Origin: an uncultured Bacteroides sp.
GTDB lineage: Bacteria; Bacteroidota; Bacteroidia; Bacteroidales; Bacteroidaceae
Length of the DNA stretch: 64,000 bases
Direction of reading: 5' to 3'
NCBI GenBank assembly: GCA_902492205.1
Contig: CABUKU010000017.1
Span: 1-64,000, forward strand
Under the pieces are notes generated by a model. The model was not told where the DNA came from and searched no databases. It saw only the letters and a program-made list of their open reading frames with translations. Shown piece by piece: positions 44,102-52,843 of this stretch (positions within the stretch are counted from its first letter, which is position 1; each line of letters opens with the position of its first letter). A program made the position numbers and the translations under genes.

Positions 44102-44788
44102 ATGAAATACATAATCATTGGTTTAGGAAACTACGGAGGAGTGTTAGCAGAAGAATTGTCTGCATTGGGACACGAGGTGATAGGGGCAGATATAAATGAA
44201 AACAGAATAGACTGCCTGAAAGATAAAATAGCGACAGCTTTTGCACTTGATGCTACGGATGATGTGTCATTATGTGCTCTTCCGCTAAATGATGTAGATG
44301 TGGTAATCGTGGCTATCGGTGAAAACTTCGGTGCTTCCATCCGTGTCGTTGCTTTGTTGAAGCAGAGAAAAGTGGATCATATCTATGCCCGTGCCATCGA
44401 CCATGTACACGAAGCTATTCTTGAAGCGTTTAATATCGACAAGATACTTACACCTGAGATTGATGCAGCCCGTGAGCTTGTTCAACTGCTGGATTTGGGA
44501 ATACGTGTCGAGTCTTTCCAGATAGATGAAGATTATTATGTGATGAAGTTCAAAGTTCCCGAAAAGTTTATCGGCTACCATTTGAATGAATTGAATCTGG
44601 ATCAGGAGTTTAAACTGAAGATTATAGCCATGAAACGTTCTTATGAGGTGAAAAACTTTTTGGGAATCTCTGTACTGGAAAGGGGAGTGGATAATGCCAT
44701 ACCTCAGGATTATATCATTCAGGCGGAAGATGAGCTGGTATGCTACGGTCGTTACAAAGATTTCCAGTCTTTGTGGAAAGCTATCTGA
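44102..44788 (+). CDS. trkA: potassium uptake regulatory protein TrkA/KtrA
   Basis: A 228-residue cytosolic RCK protein. The N-terminal Rossmann fold starts MKYIIIGLGNYGGVLAEELSALGHEVIGAD and binds NAD(H) or ATP/ADP. The C-terminal TrkA-C domain is at about residues 145-225 (FQIDEDYYVMKFKVPEKFIGYHLNELNL). The single-repeat length fits KtrA or KtrC. It forms a gating ring on the TrkH dimer encoded directly upstream. Confidence 0.96.
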   Translation: MKYIIIGLGNYGGVLAEELSALGHEVIGADINENRIDCLKDKIATAFALDATDDVSLCALPLNDVDVVIVAIGENFGASIRVVALLKQRKVDHIYARAIDHVHEAILEAFNIDKILTPEIDAARELVQLLDLGIRVESFQIDEDYYVMKFKVPEKFIGYHLNELNLDQEFKLKIIAMKRSYEVKNFLGISVLERGVDNAIPQDYIIQAEDELVCYGRYKDFQSLWKAI

Positions 44789-44916
44789 TAATCAGAACAT
44801 AAATTAATTCTTTTTAGCAAACAGTTCGTTAGTCCGGATTAAACCTTTTCCCTTTTATGAAGTCATATAAAAGGTTGCAACCTAAACGTATTATTCAATT
44901 TAGATTATTATTAGGT

Positions 44917-45321
44917 ATGAAAAGATTTAATTTGTTTTTAATGGCCATTCTTTTAATGGGTGGCGTTGTGATGGCTCAGGGTTCGAGAAGAGGAGATAAG
45001 AAAGACGTAACGCCCGAAGTTAGGGCTCAACGGATGACTGACAGAATGGTGAAGGAATACTCTCTGAATGAGAAACAAGCCAAAGAATTACAGGCTGCCA
45101 ACTTAGAGCTTGTAAAGCAGATGCAGGTAAATAAAGAGCAAGCGAAAGCAGAGAAAAGACAGAAACGTGAGGATATGAAATCCATGCGTGATGCAAGAGA
45201 AGCTCAGTTGAAGAAGATTCTTACCACAGATCAATATACTGCTTATCAGAAGAAACAGGCAGAGCGTGAGAAAGGTATGAAAGGAAAAGGTAATCCTCGC
45301 CATAAAAACAAAAGAGGATAA
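44917..45321 (+). CDS. small exported Lys/Glu/Gln-rich helical protein (DUF4890-like)
   Basis: A 134-residue protein with a cleavable signal (MKRFNLFLMAILLMGGVVMAQG). A charged, fully helical body follows (VKEYSLNEKQAKELQAANLELVKQMQVNKEQ, MRDAREAQLKKILTTDQYTAYQKKQ). The pattern resembles DUF4890 and, distantly, the CpxP/Spy periplasmic stress proteins. The start was chosen at the signal peptide. Gene context gives no function. Confidence 0.8.
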   Translation: MKRFNLFLMAILLMGGVVMAQGSRRGDKKDVTPEVRAQRMTDRMVKEYSLNEKQAKELQAANLELVKQMQVNKEQAKAEKRQKREDMKSMRDAREAQLKKILTTDQYTAYQKKQAEREKGMKGKGNPRHKNKRG

Positions 45322-45351
45322 GTTAAGATTTAGTTTAGTTTTTAGTTTTTC

Positions 45352-45384
45352 AAAGGTCGGCCGATGTGAATTGTCCGACCTTTT
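45352..45384 (+). terminator. terminator after the DUF4890-like gene
   Basis: The stem aaaggtcgg / ccgaccttt is followed by tt and lies 30 bp after the stop. Confidence 0.7.
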
Positions 45385-45385
45385 G

Positions 45386-45416
45386 TTGTATATTTCCTGT
45401 TCTTTTCGTTACTTTG
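45386..45416 (+). promoter_or_regulatory. promoter of the DUF4738 gene
   Basis: TTG (45386-45388) and TTACTTTG (45409-45416) are spaced 20 bp apart. The -7 element deviates from TAnnTTTG at one position. Confidence 0.4.
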
Positions 45417-45440
45417 CTACACATTTAGTATAGGAGCCAC

Positions 45441-45995
45441 ATGAGAAAAATATCTTACTTCATTAGTTTATTTGCATTGCTGTTCATATTGGCGGCGTGT
45501 GCCGGAAAAGCAACACAGCAGGATGAGAAACGAGCTTTGCAGATAGATAGCGTAAGTAACAACGGAGTTCAGCATATGCAAGTTTCCCACAGTGAACAGA
45601 ATGTGAAATTGAAAGGGAAAGACTATCATCTTTTCATCCGGCGTATGCCTGTGGATTCATTGCCTCATGTGAAAAATGACATGGGCGATATTTATGCCGA
45701 CAATACAATTACGCTTCGTATTACCCGTAATAAAGGCGAGAAGGTCTTTTCTAAAACCTTTACCAAGCAAGACTTCTCTTCTGTAGTCTCAGTCAATCTG
45801 TTGCCTCAATGTATTTTGGAAGGTATGGTATTTGATAAGATTACTCCTCAGGGAATAGTGCTTGCTGCCAGTATCAGTGTTCCACAGACCGATCTTTATG
45901 TTCCGGTTTCCATAACTATTTCACCGGATGGCAAAATGACGATGGTAAAGGAAGAGGAAATGGAAGATACTTATACGAATACCGGAGAGGAATGA
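45441..45995 (+). CDS. DUF4738 lipoprotein
   Basis: A 184-residue lipoprotein with lipobox LAAC. The body has strand-rich segments (YHLFIRRMPVDSLPHVKNDMGDIYADNTITLRITR, then DLYVPVSITISPDGKMTM) typical of the Bacteroidales DUF4738 family. There is no known activity. It lies directly upstream of a two-component system and may be co-transcribed with it, since the gap is 71 bp and has no clear terminator. Confidence 0.82.
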   Translation: MRKISYFISLFALLFILAACAGKATQQDEKRALQIDSVSNNGVQHMQVSHSEQNVKLKGKDYHLFIRRMPVDSLPHVKNDMGDIYADNTITLRITRNKGEKVFSKTFTKQDFSSVVSVNLLPQCILEGMVFDKITPQGIVLAASISVPQTDLYVPVSITISPDGKMTMVKEEEMEDTYTNTGEE

Positions 45996-46066
45996 GAAGA
46001 TTCCAGAAAGATTCCTGATTTGCCTCTTTCCTTTGCAAGAAGAGTGACTCTAAATGTTTGCAAAGT

Positions 46067-46750
46067 ATGAAAATATTGGTAGTAGAAGACGAAAAGAGCT
46101 TGCGAGACATGGTTTGTGAATCGCTGGAAAGAGAACGCTTTGTGGTGGAAAGCGCAGCAGATTACCATACCGCAATGGAGAAAATCAACGATTACGATTA
46201 TGACTGTATCTTGCTTGATATTATGCTTCCCGGTGGTAGCGGACTGGATGTGCTCGAAGAGTTGAAAAGAATGCGCAAGAAAGAAAGCGTGCTTATTATT
46301 TCTGCCAAAGATTCCATTGACGATAAAGTATTGGGTTTGGAACTTGGGGCGGATGATTATTTGGCAAAGCCTTTTCATTTGGCAGAACTCAATGCCCGGG
46401 TTAAATCCATTCTCAGACGTAAGCACTCCGATGGAGATACCAGCATCGAACTTCAGAACCTGTGTTTATATCCGGATAAAAGGACGGTTTATGTAGATGG
46501 AAATGAACTTCAACTCAACCGGAAAGAGTTTGATTTGCTCTATTACTTTGTGACTAATCCCAATCGCTTAATGAATAAAACATCCCTTGCCGAATCTGTT
46601 TGGGGAGATAACATAGACTCTGTGGACAGCCTTGATTTTATCTATTCACAGGTGAAGAACCTGCGTCGTAAGATGAAAGTTGCGGGGGCAAAGCCGGAAG
46701 TGAAAGCTGTCTATGGTTTCGGCTATAAATTGGTAACAGATAACGAATAA
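46067..46750 (+). CDS. OmpR-family response regulator
   Basis: A 227-residue regulator. The receiver domain begins MKILVVEDEKSLRDMV and has the phosphoacceptor Asp in YDCILLDIMLPGGSGLDVL and the Lys in DDYLAKPF. The winged-helix output domain ends SLDFIYSQVKNLRRKMKVAGAKPEVKAVYGFGYKLV. It is followed 16 bp later by its sensor kinase. Two DUF2874 envelope proteins downstream are likely targets. Confidence 0.96.
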   Translation: MKILVVEDEKSLRDMVCESLERERFVVESAADYHTAMEKINDYDYDCILLDIMLPGGSGLDVLEELKRMRKKESVLIISAKDSIDDKVLGLELGADDYLAKPFHLAELNARVKSILRRKHSDGDTSIELQNLCLYPDKRTVYVDGNELQLNRKEFDLLYYFVTNPNRLMNKTSLAESVWGDNIDSVDSLDFIYSQVKNLRRKMKVAGAKPEVKAVYGFGYKLVTDNE

Positions 46751-46766
46751 TCTAACCTCCTAATCC

Positions 46767-48041
46767 ATGAATCTCATCCAATATACCAACAGGGTTTTAT
46801 GCCTGCTACTCTTTTTCCTGATAGGAGTATGGGGCGTTTTCTTCTATTTTGCCATTATTGATGAGATTATGGATGAAACGGATGACACTCTGGAGAATTA
46901 TAGGGAGATTATAGTAAACAAGATGCTGATGAATCCCGACTTATTAAAGGGACAGAAGAATATCATGGATAGTTATGCTATTCGTCCGATTACTGATGAA
47001 GAAGCCGAAGAATATGAAGAAGACTTCTATGATTCGATGGCATATATAGAGACGGAGGATGATTACGAACCCGTACGCGTAATGAAAAGTTGCTTTCTTG
47101 CTTCGGATGATAACTACTATGAGCTGGAGGTGAGAATATCCACTCTTGAACGTGATGATATGGTAGAGGCTATCTTCAAGTATTTGCTTACTCTTTATGT
47201 ATTGCTGTTGTTGTGCATCATTCTGGGAACCTACTTTGTATTGAAGAAATCTTTCAAACCATTATATAAACTGTTGCATTGGTTGGATGGAATAGTGCCG
47301 GGAAAGCCTGTTCCTTCATTAGATAACGAAACTAAGATTACCGAATTCAAAAAGCTGAATGAATCGGCCCTTGCCATGAGCCGGCGGAGCGAACAGGCAT
47401 ACCGGGAACAGAAGCAATTCATAGAAAATGCTGCCCATGAGTTGCAAACTCCTTTGGCTATCTCACGTGGGAAGCTCGAACTGTTAGCCGAGAACCGGAA
47501 TCTGTCCGAAGAACAGTTGGCAGAGATTGATGAACTATACCGCACGTTGGGCAGGGCAGTGAAGCTGAATAAATCCCTGCTTCTGCTATCCCGGATCAAT
47601 AACGGACAGTATCCCGACAAAACGGAAGTGAACATCAATGAACTGAGCCGTGACCTGCTTTCCGATTTAATGGATATATATGAATATAAGAACATCAAGC
47701 TGTCTGTTCACGAAGAAGGAGAGTGCCGGGCGGATATGAATGAATCGCTTGCACAGATTCTTATCTCCAACTTATTGAAGAACGCTCTTATCCATACTCC
47801 GGCAGGAGGAGAGATGAAAGTAACTGTCGGCAGAGCTTCTTTTTCTGTGGCAAACTCGGGTGGCAAGGCGTTAGATCCTGAGAAGATATTCCGCCGTTTC
47901 TATCGGGAGGATATGGATAAGAAAGAATCCAACGGGCTTGGTCTGGCTATCGTTCAATCCATTGTGAAGCTGTATGATATGCGTATCTCTTACAGTTACT
48001 CCGATGGCAAACACACCTTCACGTTAAAACTTGTGAAATAA
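46767..48041 (+). CDS. sensor histidine kinase
   Basis: A 424-residue kinase with a transmembrane helix near residues 12-32, an acidic periplasmic loop (ITDEEAEEYEEDFYDSMAYIETEDDYEP) and a second helix near 138-155. The HisKA box is FIENAAHELQTPLAISRGKLELL. The ATPase has ILISNLLKNALIHTP and SNGLGLAIVQSIVKLYDM. The sensory loop is unusually acidic, which could bind cations or cationic peptides; this is inference. Confidence 0.95.
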   Translation: MNLIQYTNRVLCLLLFFLIGVWGVFFYFAIIDEIMDETDDTLENYREIIVNKMLMNPDLLKGQKNIMDSYAIRPITDEEAEEYEEDFYDSMAYIETEDDYEPVRVMKSCFLASDDNYYELEVRISTLERDDMVEAIFKYLLTLYVLLLLCIILGTYFVLKKSFKPLYKLLHWLDGIVPGKPVPSLDNETKITEFKKLNESALAMSRRSEQAYREQKQFIENAAHELQTPLAISRGKLELLAENRNLSEEQLAEIDELYRTLGRAVKLNKSLLLLSRINNGQYPDKTEVNINELSRDLLSDLMDIYEYKNIKLSVHEEGECRADMNESLAQILISNLLKNALIHTPAGGEMKVTVGRASFSVANSGGKALDPEKIFRRFYREDMDKKESNGLGLAIVQSIVKLYDMRISYSYSDGKHTFTLKLVK

Positions 48042-48127
48042 CTTGTTAATCGCAATCATTCCCAAATCTTTCCTAAATGCTGTACGTTCTTTGTGATATA
48101 AATTAATAATTAAAACAAAGAACCCAT

Positions 48128-48568
48128 ATGAAGAAGATTGTAGCAATGTTTGTAATGGCAATAATGGCACTTCAAGTAGCTTTTGCCGGTGATGTAGTGA
48201 CAAAAGATGTAAGTAAACTTCCTGCTGAGGCACGTACCACTATCAGCAAGCATTTCCCCGATGCCAAGATTTCATTCATTAAGATTGAGAAAGACTTTTT
48301 CCAATCGGCTAACTATGAAGCAACGCTGACTAATGGAACTGAAATAGACTTCAACAGCAAAGGCGAATGGTTGGAAGTGGATTGCAAGAAAGGAGTTGTT
48401 CCGGCAGCATTTATTCCTGCCAAAGTATCACAATATGTAAAGGAGAACTTCCCGAATGCACATATTGAGAAGATCGAACGCGGACGTAAAGGCTATGAAG
48501 TGGAGTTGAGTAACGGACTGGATGTTAAGTTCGATCCATACGGTGGCTTCCTTAAGCTGGATGATTGA
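48128..48568 (+). CDS. exported PepSY-like (DUF2874) protein
   Basis: A 146-residue periplasmic protein with a cleavable signal ending FAGD. Two PepSY-like units follow: LPAEARTTISKHFPDAKISFIKIEKD with EATLTNGTEIDFNSKGEWLEVD, and VSQYVKENFPNAHIEKIERG with YEVELSNGLDVKFDPYGGFLKLD. The family has a BLIP-like fold and no known activity. It directly follows a two-component system, a recurrent arrangement in Bacteroides. Confidence 0.9.
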   Translation: MKKIVAMFVMAIMALQVAFAGDVVTKDVSKLPAEARTTISKHFPDAKISFIKIEKDFFQSANYEATLTNGTEIDFNSKGEWLEVDCKKGVVPAAFIPAKVSQYVKENFPNAHIEKIERGRKGYEVELSNGLDVKFDPYGGFLKLDD

Positions 48569-48596
48569 TAAGTTGAATCTGTAAAACCTTAATCCT

Positions 48597-49466
48597 ATGA
48601 TTAAATTGAAGTTAAACCTCATGCTTTTATCGTTGTCATTACTGGCAGTGTTTGCCATGACAGCTTGTGACAATGACGATGAAAGACCTTATGAACCCGA
48701 AACAGTGGTGCAGGTAACGTTCAAGAACATGTTCCCGAATGCTACCGGAGTGAAGTGGGAACCCAAACTTGGTTACTCTGTGGCTGAATTCTATGATAAC
48801 GGAGACGAAAAAGATGCATGGTTTAATGCCGACGGCGAATGGCTGTTGACTGAAACTGATCTGACTTATGCCGACCTGCCGGATGCAGTAGTCAATGCCA
48901 TTGCCGGAAGCAAATATGCCAACTGGAAGAAAGATGACGTAAGCTACCTTGAACGCAAGGACATGGAATCTGTCTATGTGGTTGAAGTGGAACAGGGCGA
49001 CCAAGAGCTTGACTTATATTATTCGCCCGAAGGAGCTTTGCTCAAAGTAGTTTCCGACGGAAGTAACGGACACAATGCCGTGCCCACTCCCGTGAATGAA
49101 AACATCCTGAAGATAGTGAACGAGCTCTATCCCAATGCCAAGATTTTGGAGATCGACGTAGAACAGAACAGCATAGAAGTAGACTTGGTGCAGGAAGACC
49201 GCCTGCCTTTCACAATGATTCTCGATAAGGATTACAACTGGATTCAATCGGAATGGGATGCTGCATGGATCAGAGTTCCACAAGCCGTGAAGGATGCAGT
49301 AGCCGAAGCAGGCTACACAATCAACGAAGCCGAAGATGAGGCCACCATGATTATCCGTCCTGCGACTGCCGGCGGAGAGGAAATCATCTACCGCATAGAG
49401 TTGGATAGGGAACCGGATGACATTGTTCTGTACTTTACGGACTCCGGCACACCGGTTTCAAATTAA
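48597..49466 (+). CDS. PepSY-like (DUF2874) lipoprotein
   Basis: A 289-residue lipoprotein with lipobox MTAC and an acidic start (DNDDERPYEPE). It contains about three PepSY-like repeats: VTFKNMFPNATGVKWEPKLGYSVAEF, DAVVNAIAGSKYANWKKDDVSYLER and ILKIVNELYPNAKILEIDVEQNSIEVDL. It lies 28 bp downstream of the smaller DUF2874 gene, so they form one operon. Both are probably controlled by the two-component system just upstream. Confidence 0.88.
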   Translation: MIKLKLNLMLLSLSLLAVFAMTACDNDDERPYEPETVVQVTFKNMFPNATGVKWEPKLGYSVAEFYDNGDEKDAWFNADGEWLLTETDLTYADLPDAVVNAIAGSKYANWKKDDVSYLERKDMESVYVVEVEQGDQELDLYYSPEGALLKVVSDGSNGHNAVPTPVNENILKIVNELYPNAKILEIDVEQNSIEVDLVQEDRLPFTMILDKDYNWIQSEWDAAWIRVPQAVKDAVAEAGYTINEAEDEATMIIRPATAGGEEIIYRIELDREPDDIVLYFTDSGTPVSN

Positions 49467-49474
49467 GAGTGAAC

Positions 49475-49541
49475 AATGAATAATGAACAATGAATAAGGG
49501 GCTTGTACTGCAAGCCCCTTATTCATTGTCCATTATTCATT
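49475..49541. terminator. long bidirectional hairpin
   Basis: The arms at 49475-49505 and 49511-49541 are complementary over 31 bp with one mismatch. The tip is aaggggcttg-tactg-caagcccctt. The base is built from aatgaataatgaacaatg words. It separates convergent genes. Confidence 0.85.
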
Positions 49542-49551
49542 ATTAATCAAA

Positions 49552-50760
49552 TTACATCTGCTGATAATCCTTAGCCAACCCGCCTTCGCTCGTTTCCTTG
49601 TAGAGCGACGGCAGATCATGTCCTGTCTGCTTCATCACCTGAACCACTTTATCGAATGACACCCGGTGGATTCCATCGGTGAAGGATGAATAAAGATTGG
49701 CATCCAATGCACGGGCGGCAGCGTATGCATTGCGCTCGATGCACGGGATCTGTACCAAGCCGCACACAGGATCGCAAGTCATGCCCAAGTGATGTTCCAA
49801 ACCCATTTCCGCAGCATATTCTATTTGTGCCGGACTGCCTCCGAACAACTGGTTGGCAGCAGCCGAAGCCATGGCGCATGCCACACCCACTTCGCCCTGA
49901 CAGCCTACCTCCGCCCCGGAGATAGAGGCGTTTGTCTTTACGATATTACCTATCAGCCCTGCTGTGGCAAGTGCGCGGTGAATGCGGGTGTCACTGAATC
50001 CCCGGCTCTTTTGCAAGTGATAGAGCACAGCGGGAACCACTCCGCACGAACCGCATGTAGGTGCAGTGACAATCTTTCCGCCCGCAGCATTCTCTTCACT
50101 CACCGCAAGGGCGTAGGAGAATACCAGCCCGCGCGAACGCAGGGATTCTTTGTAGCCGTTGGTGCGTATATAATAGGTGGCGGCTTTCCGTCTCAGGTTG
50201 AGCGGGCCGGGGAGAACGCCTTCTTGCTCCAAACCTCTCTCAATGGAGTTCTTCATGGTTTCCCACACCACAGCCAGATGATCCCATACATCCTCTTCCT
50301 CACACTCTTTCACATATTCCCAATAACTCCGTCCGCCCCGTTCGCACCAATTGAGGATTTGCTCCATGTGCTCCATTTTGTAGATGTCCTCGGATGCAGC
50401 ACCTATCGTTCCATTTTCCTCTGCCAAAGCTCCGCCGCCCACACTGAACACCGTCCAACTGTCAACGGATTCTCCCGCGCCGTTCACGGCTTCAAACTTC
50501 ATCCCGTTGGGGTGGAAAGGCAGGAATACTTTGGGCTCCCACACGATTTCAACCCGTGCATGGGGTTGCAGCACATTAAGGATTGCCACATCCGTGAGGT
50601 GACCTTTGCCCGTTGCGGCAAGGCTTCCGTAAAGTGTTACCCGGTAATAGACGTTGCTGTGAGCGCGTGACAGGAACATTTCGGCTGCCTTCTTCGGCCC
50701 CATGGTGTGACTGCTTGACGGGCCGTTGCCGATACGGAATATCTCTTTAATACTTTTCAT
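49552..50760 (-). CDS. sdaA: L-serine ammonia-lyase (iron-sulfur type)
   Basis: A 402-residue single-chain serine dehydratase that converts L-serine to pyruvate and ammonia. The N-terminal FRIGNGPSSSHTMGPKKAAEMF is diagnostic. Cysteines for the 4Fe-4S cluster are in TAPTCGSCGVVPAVL and GMTCDPVCGLVQIPC. It lies 33 bp downstream of a CorA gene in the same direction and may share its transcript. Confidence 0.95.
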   Translation of the reverse strand: MKSIKEIFRIGNGPSSSHTMGPKKAAEMFLSRAHSNVYYRVTLYGSLAATGKGHLTDVAILNVLQPHARVEIVWEPKVFLPFHPNGMKFEAVNGAGESVDSWTVFSVGGGALAEENGTIGAASEDIYKMEHMEQILNWCERGGRSYWEYVKECEEEDVWDHLAVVWETMKNSIERGLEQEGVLPGPLNLRRKAATYYIRTNGYKESLRSRGLVFSYALAVSEENAAGGKIVTAPTCGSCGVVPAVLYHLQKSRGFSDTRIHRALATAGLIGNIVKTNASISGAEVGCQGEVGVACAMASAAANQLFGGSPAQIEYAAEMGLEHHLGMTCDPVCGLVQIPCIERNAYAAARALDANLYSSFTDGIHRVSFDKVVQVMKQTGHDLPSLYKETSEGGLAKDYQQM

Positions 50761-50793
50761 TGTTGTAATTCTATCGTTTATAAGGTTAATTAG

Positions 50794-51828
50794 TTAGTAC
50801 CATTTCTTTTTCTTGAAGAAGATATAGACAATCACCGCAACCACCAGCATCAACACCCACGCACCGAAGTAGCCGTATTCCCAGCCAAGCTCGGGCATGA
50901 ATTTGAAGTTCATGCCCCACACACCGGCAAAGAAGGTGAGTGGGATGAAGATCGTGGAAACAACCGTGAGCCGCTTCATGATGTCGTTCATCCGCAGGTC
51001 ATTGTTCGATATGTATAAGTCTACCAGTGCCGAAAGCGTTTCCCGGCAGATGTCTATCGTTTGCAGCACGAATTGCAGGTGGTCGTTCACATCGTTGAAG
51101 TAGGCACGGTTCACCTTGTGCACCAGCAGGTTCTCCGCACGGAGCAGTTTCACATATTGCTCTTTCAGCGGGAAGATCGCCTTTTTCATCATCAGGTATT
51201 GCCGGCGGCGTTCCTGTATCCGGATGCCTATGTCCGTTTTGTCGGTAATGGTGAGCAGCTCTTCTTCCATATCTTCCAGTGCATCGTCCACCTCGGAAAT
51301 CGTAGCAGTGTAGTTCCCCATTACATTGTTGAGCAACACACTGAGCAGGTAATCCGATTGTCGGGTACGTATTTTCAACACATTCCCGCGAATGGCTTTT
51401 GTAACGTTATCGAAGAACTCCGTCTCGTTTTCCACGAACGTAAGCACATAGTTCGTGCCTTGCAGGATGCAGATTTGTTGTTGTTCCAAATCCCCCTCAC
51501 TGTTGTAGCGGAACACTTTCAGTATGAGTACGGTATATTGTTCATGCTCTTCTATCTTCGTGGGGTGCTCCACGTTAAGGATGTCTTGCAGCACAAGGAA
51601 ATCAATCTCAAAGTGCTCGCACACCTGCCTCACCGTTTCCGTGTTTTGCAAACCATGTATTTGCAGCCAGTTTATCGCATCGGGCTTGATCTTTGCATTA
51701 ATTGCGGCAAAGTCATCCCCATACGTTTCCTCCACATCCTCTGCCGAGTATGTGCACAGATGCAGGTGGGTAGGCGTTTTGCTGTCCCCGTTATACGTTA
51801 GCTGTTCGCTTAAAAGATTGTTGTTCAT
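50794..51828 (-). CDS. corA: CorA-family magnesium/cobalt transporter
   Basis: A 344-residue divalent-cation channel. The large N-terminal cytosolic domain ends in a long helix, followed by two C-terminal membrane helices. The signature GMN is in FFAGVWGMNFKFMPELGW, with the loop acidic residue nearby. A basic KKKKWY C-terminus is usual. A -7 element lies 32 bp upstream. Confidence 0.96.
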   Translation of the reverse strand: MNNNLLSEQLTYNGDSKTPTHLHLCTYSAEDVEETYGDDFAAINAKIKPDAINWLQIHGLQNTETVRQVCEHFEIDFLVLQDILNVEHPTKIEEHEQYTVLILKVFRYNSEGDLEQQQICILQGTNYVLTFVENETEFFDNVTKAIRGNVLKIRTRQSDYLLSVLLNNVMGNYTATISEVDDALEDMEEELLTITDKTDIGIRIQERRRQYLMMKKAIFPLKEQYVKLLRAENLLVHKVNRAYFNDVNDHLQFVLQTIDICRETLSALVDLYISNNDLRMNDIMKRLTVVSTIFIPLTFFAGVWGMNFKFMPELGWEYGYFGAWVLMLVVAVIVYIFFKKKKWY

Positions 51829-51859
51829 CTTCTTTCCTTATTCATTCTTTAAGGATGAA

Positions 51860-51867
51860 CAAAGATA
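51860..51867 (-). promoter_or_regulatory. -7 element of corA
   Basis: The minus strand reads TATCTTTG, 32 bp before the CorA start. Confidence 0.55.
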
Positions 51868-52060
51868 ACATATTTGCCGATATAAGGGTTTGAAATAAAA
51901 TAATATTTAAAATAATCTTTTAACCTGCTTTCAATTAAACTGTTAGGTATATAGTTTCCGTTATTGGTAACAGATTTTCTAAAAATAAGTTAAACATTAC
52001 TTGTGTGGTAATTAAATAAGGTTTACATTTGAGGATTATTAATCCAAAAAACGAAACATA

Positions 52061-52555
52061 ATGCCTATATTCTATAATAAAGTAGACAGATTGAATCCGC
52101 AAAACAGAGAAGCTCCCAAGAAATGGTACTTGCTTCCGAAGAGTATTTCACAGATTACCGAAGAGGAGTTTTATCAGAAAATAGCCAATGACTTAGGTAT
52201 GAGAAGCGGACAGGTAAAAGCTGTTTTCCAGTCTGCCGAAGATATAGCCGGAACTGCTCTTTGCGACGGACATACTGTGAAATTCGGTAATATTGGTACT
52301 TTCAGCGTATCAATCAGATGCTGGGGTTCCGTAAGGGAAGAAGAAGCAACTGTAGCTAAAATCCGTGAGAAATGTATTAATTTCCTGCCCGGACTTGCTA
52401 TTGCCGAGAAAATAAATAAAGCATCTGTCAGATCTGCCGACACACTGAAAGGCGGAAAGAAGGATCCAGTTGAAGAGAAATCCAATGAAATATCTGTTAT
52501 TGGAGTAAATAATAATGACGTTGATGATGAAAGCATATTGTTGACAGAGGAATAA
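52061..52555 (+). CDS. HU-like DNA-binding protein, long Bacteroides form
   Basis: A 164-residue protein of the HU/IHF-like family expanded in Bacteroidales. It starts MPIFYNKVDRLNPQNREAPKKWYLLP, has the HU core (ITEEEFYQKIANDLGMRSGQVKAVFQSAEDIAGTALCDGHTVKFGNIGTFSVSI) and ends in an acidic tail. It may act in nucleoid structure or DNA bending. It stands alone, without the amidase and small genes often next to such proteins. Confidence 0.9.
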   Translation: MPIFYNKVDRLNPQNREAPKKWYLLPKSISQITEEEFYQKIANDLGMRSGQVKAVFQSAEDIAGTALCDGHTVKFGNIGTFSVSIRCWGSVREEEATVAKIREKCINFLPGLAIAEKINKASVRSADTLKGGKKDPVEEKSNEISVIGVNNNDVDDESILLTEE

Positions 52556-52581
52556 CCAGTGATAATTACTTCTATGTTGGT

Positions 52582-52625
52582 AATCCCCGTTCTTAAGACT
52601 TAGGTCGAAAGAATGGGGATTTTTA
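52582..52625 (+). terminator. terminator of the HU-like gene
   Basis: The stem aatccccgttctt / aagaatggggatt is followed by tttt. Confidence 0.8.
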
Positions 52626-52651
52626 TTACCATTTTCATTTGTTAACAATAA

Positions 52652-52736
52652 GGCTAAAAATCGGCTTCTTAGGGAGAGCCGGGGTGAGACATTATGGAGA
52701 CTCCCCCCGACTCTCCCTAAGGAGCCGATTTTTGCC
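52652..52736. repeat. long palindrome of a third hairpin type
   Basis: The left arm (ggctaaaaatcggcttctta, then gggagagccgggg) pairs with the right arm (ccccccgactctccctaa, then ggagccgatttttgcc) over about 36 bp with a few mismatches. It resembles in design the hairpin elements at 6421 and 54645 but has a different sequence. It sits between two ordinary terminators. Confidence 0.8.
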
Positions 52737-52770
52737 CTATAAGGCGTAAAATTTGATGTCCGTATAATTC

Positions 52771-52822
52771 AAAAACAATCCTCCATGAAGATGTAAAAAT
52801 ATCTTTATGGAGGATTGTTTTT
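52771..52822 (-). terminator. terminator of the GDPD-PP2C gene
   Basis: The perfect stem aaaaacaatcctccat / atggaggattgttttt has T-runs on both strands. It lies 22 bp after the stop. Confidence 0.8.
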
Positions 52823-52843
52823 ATCCTTATTGAGCAAAAAAGA

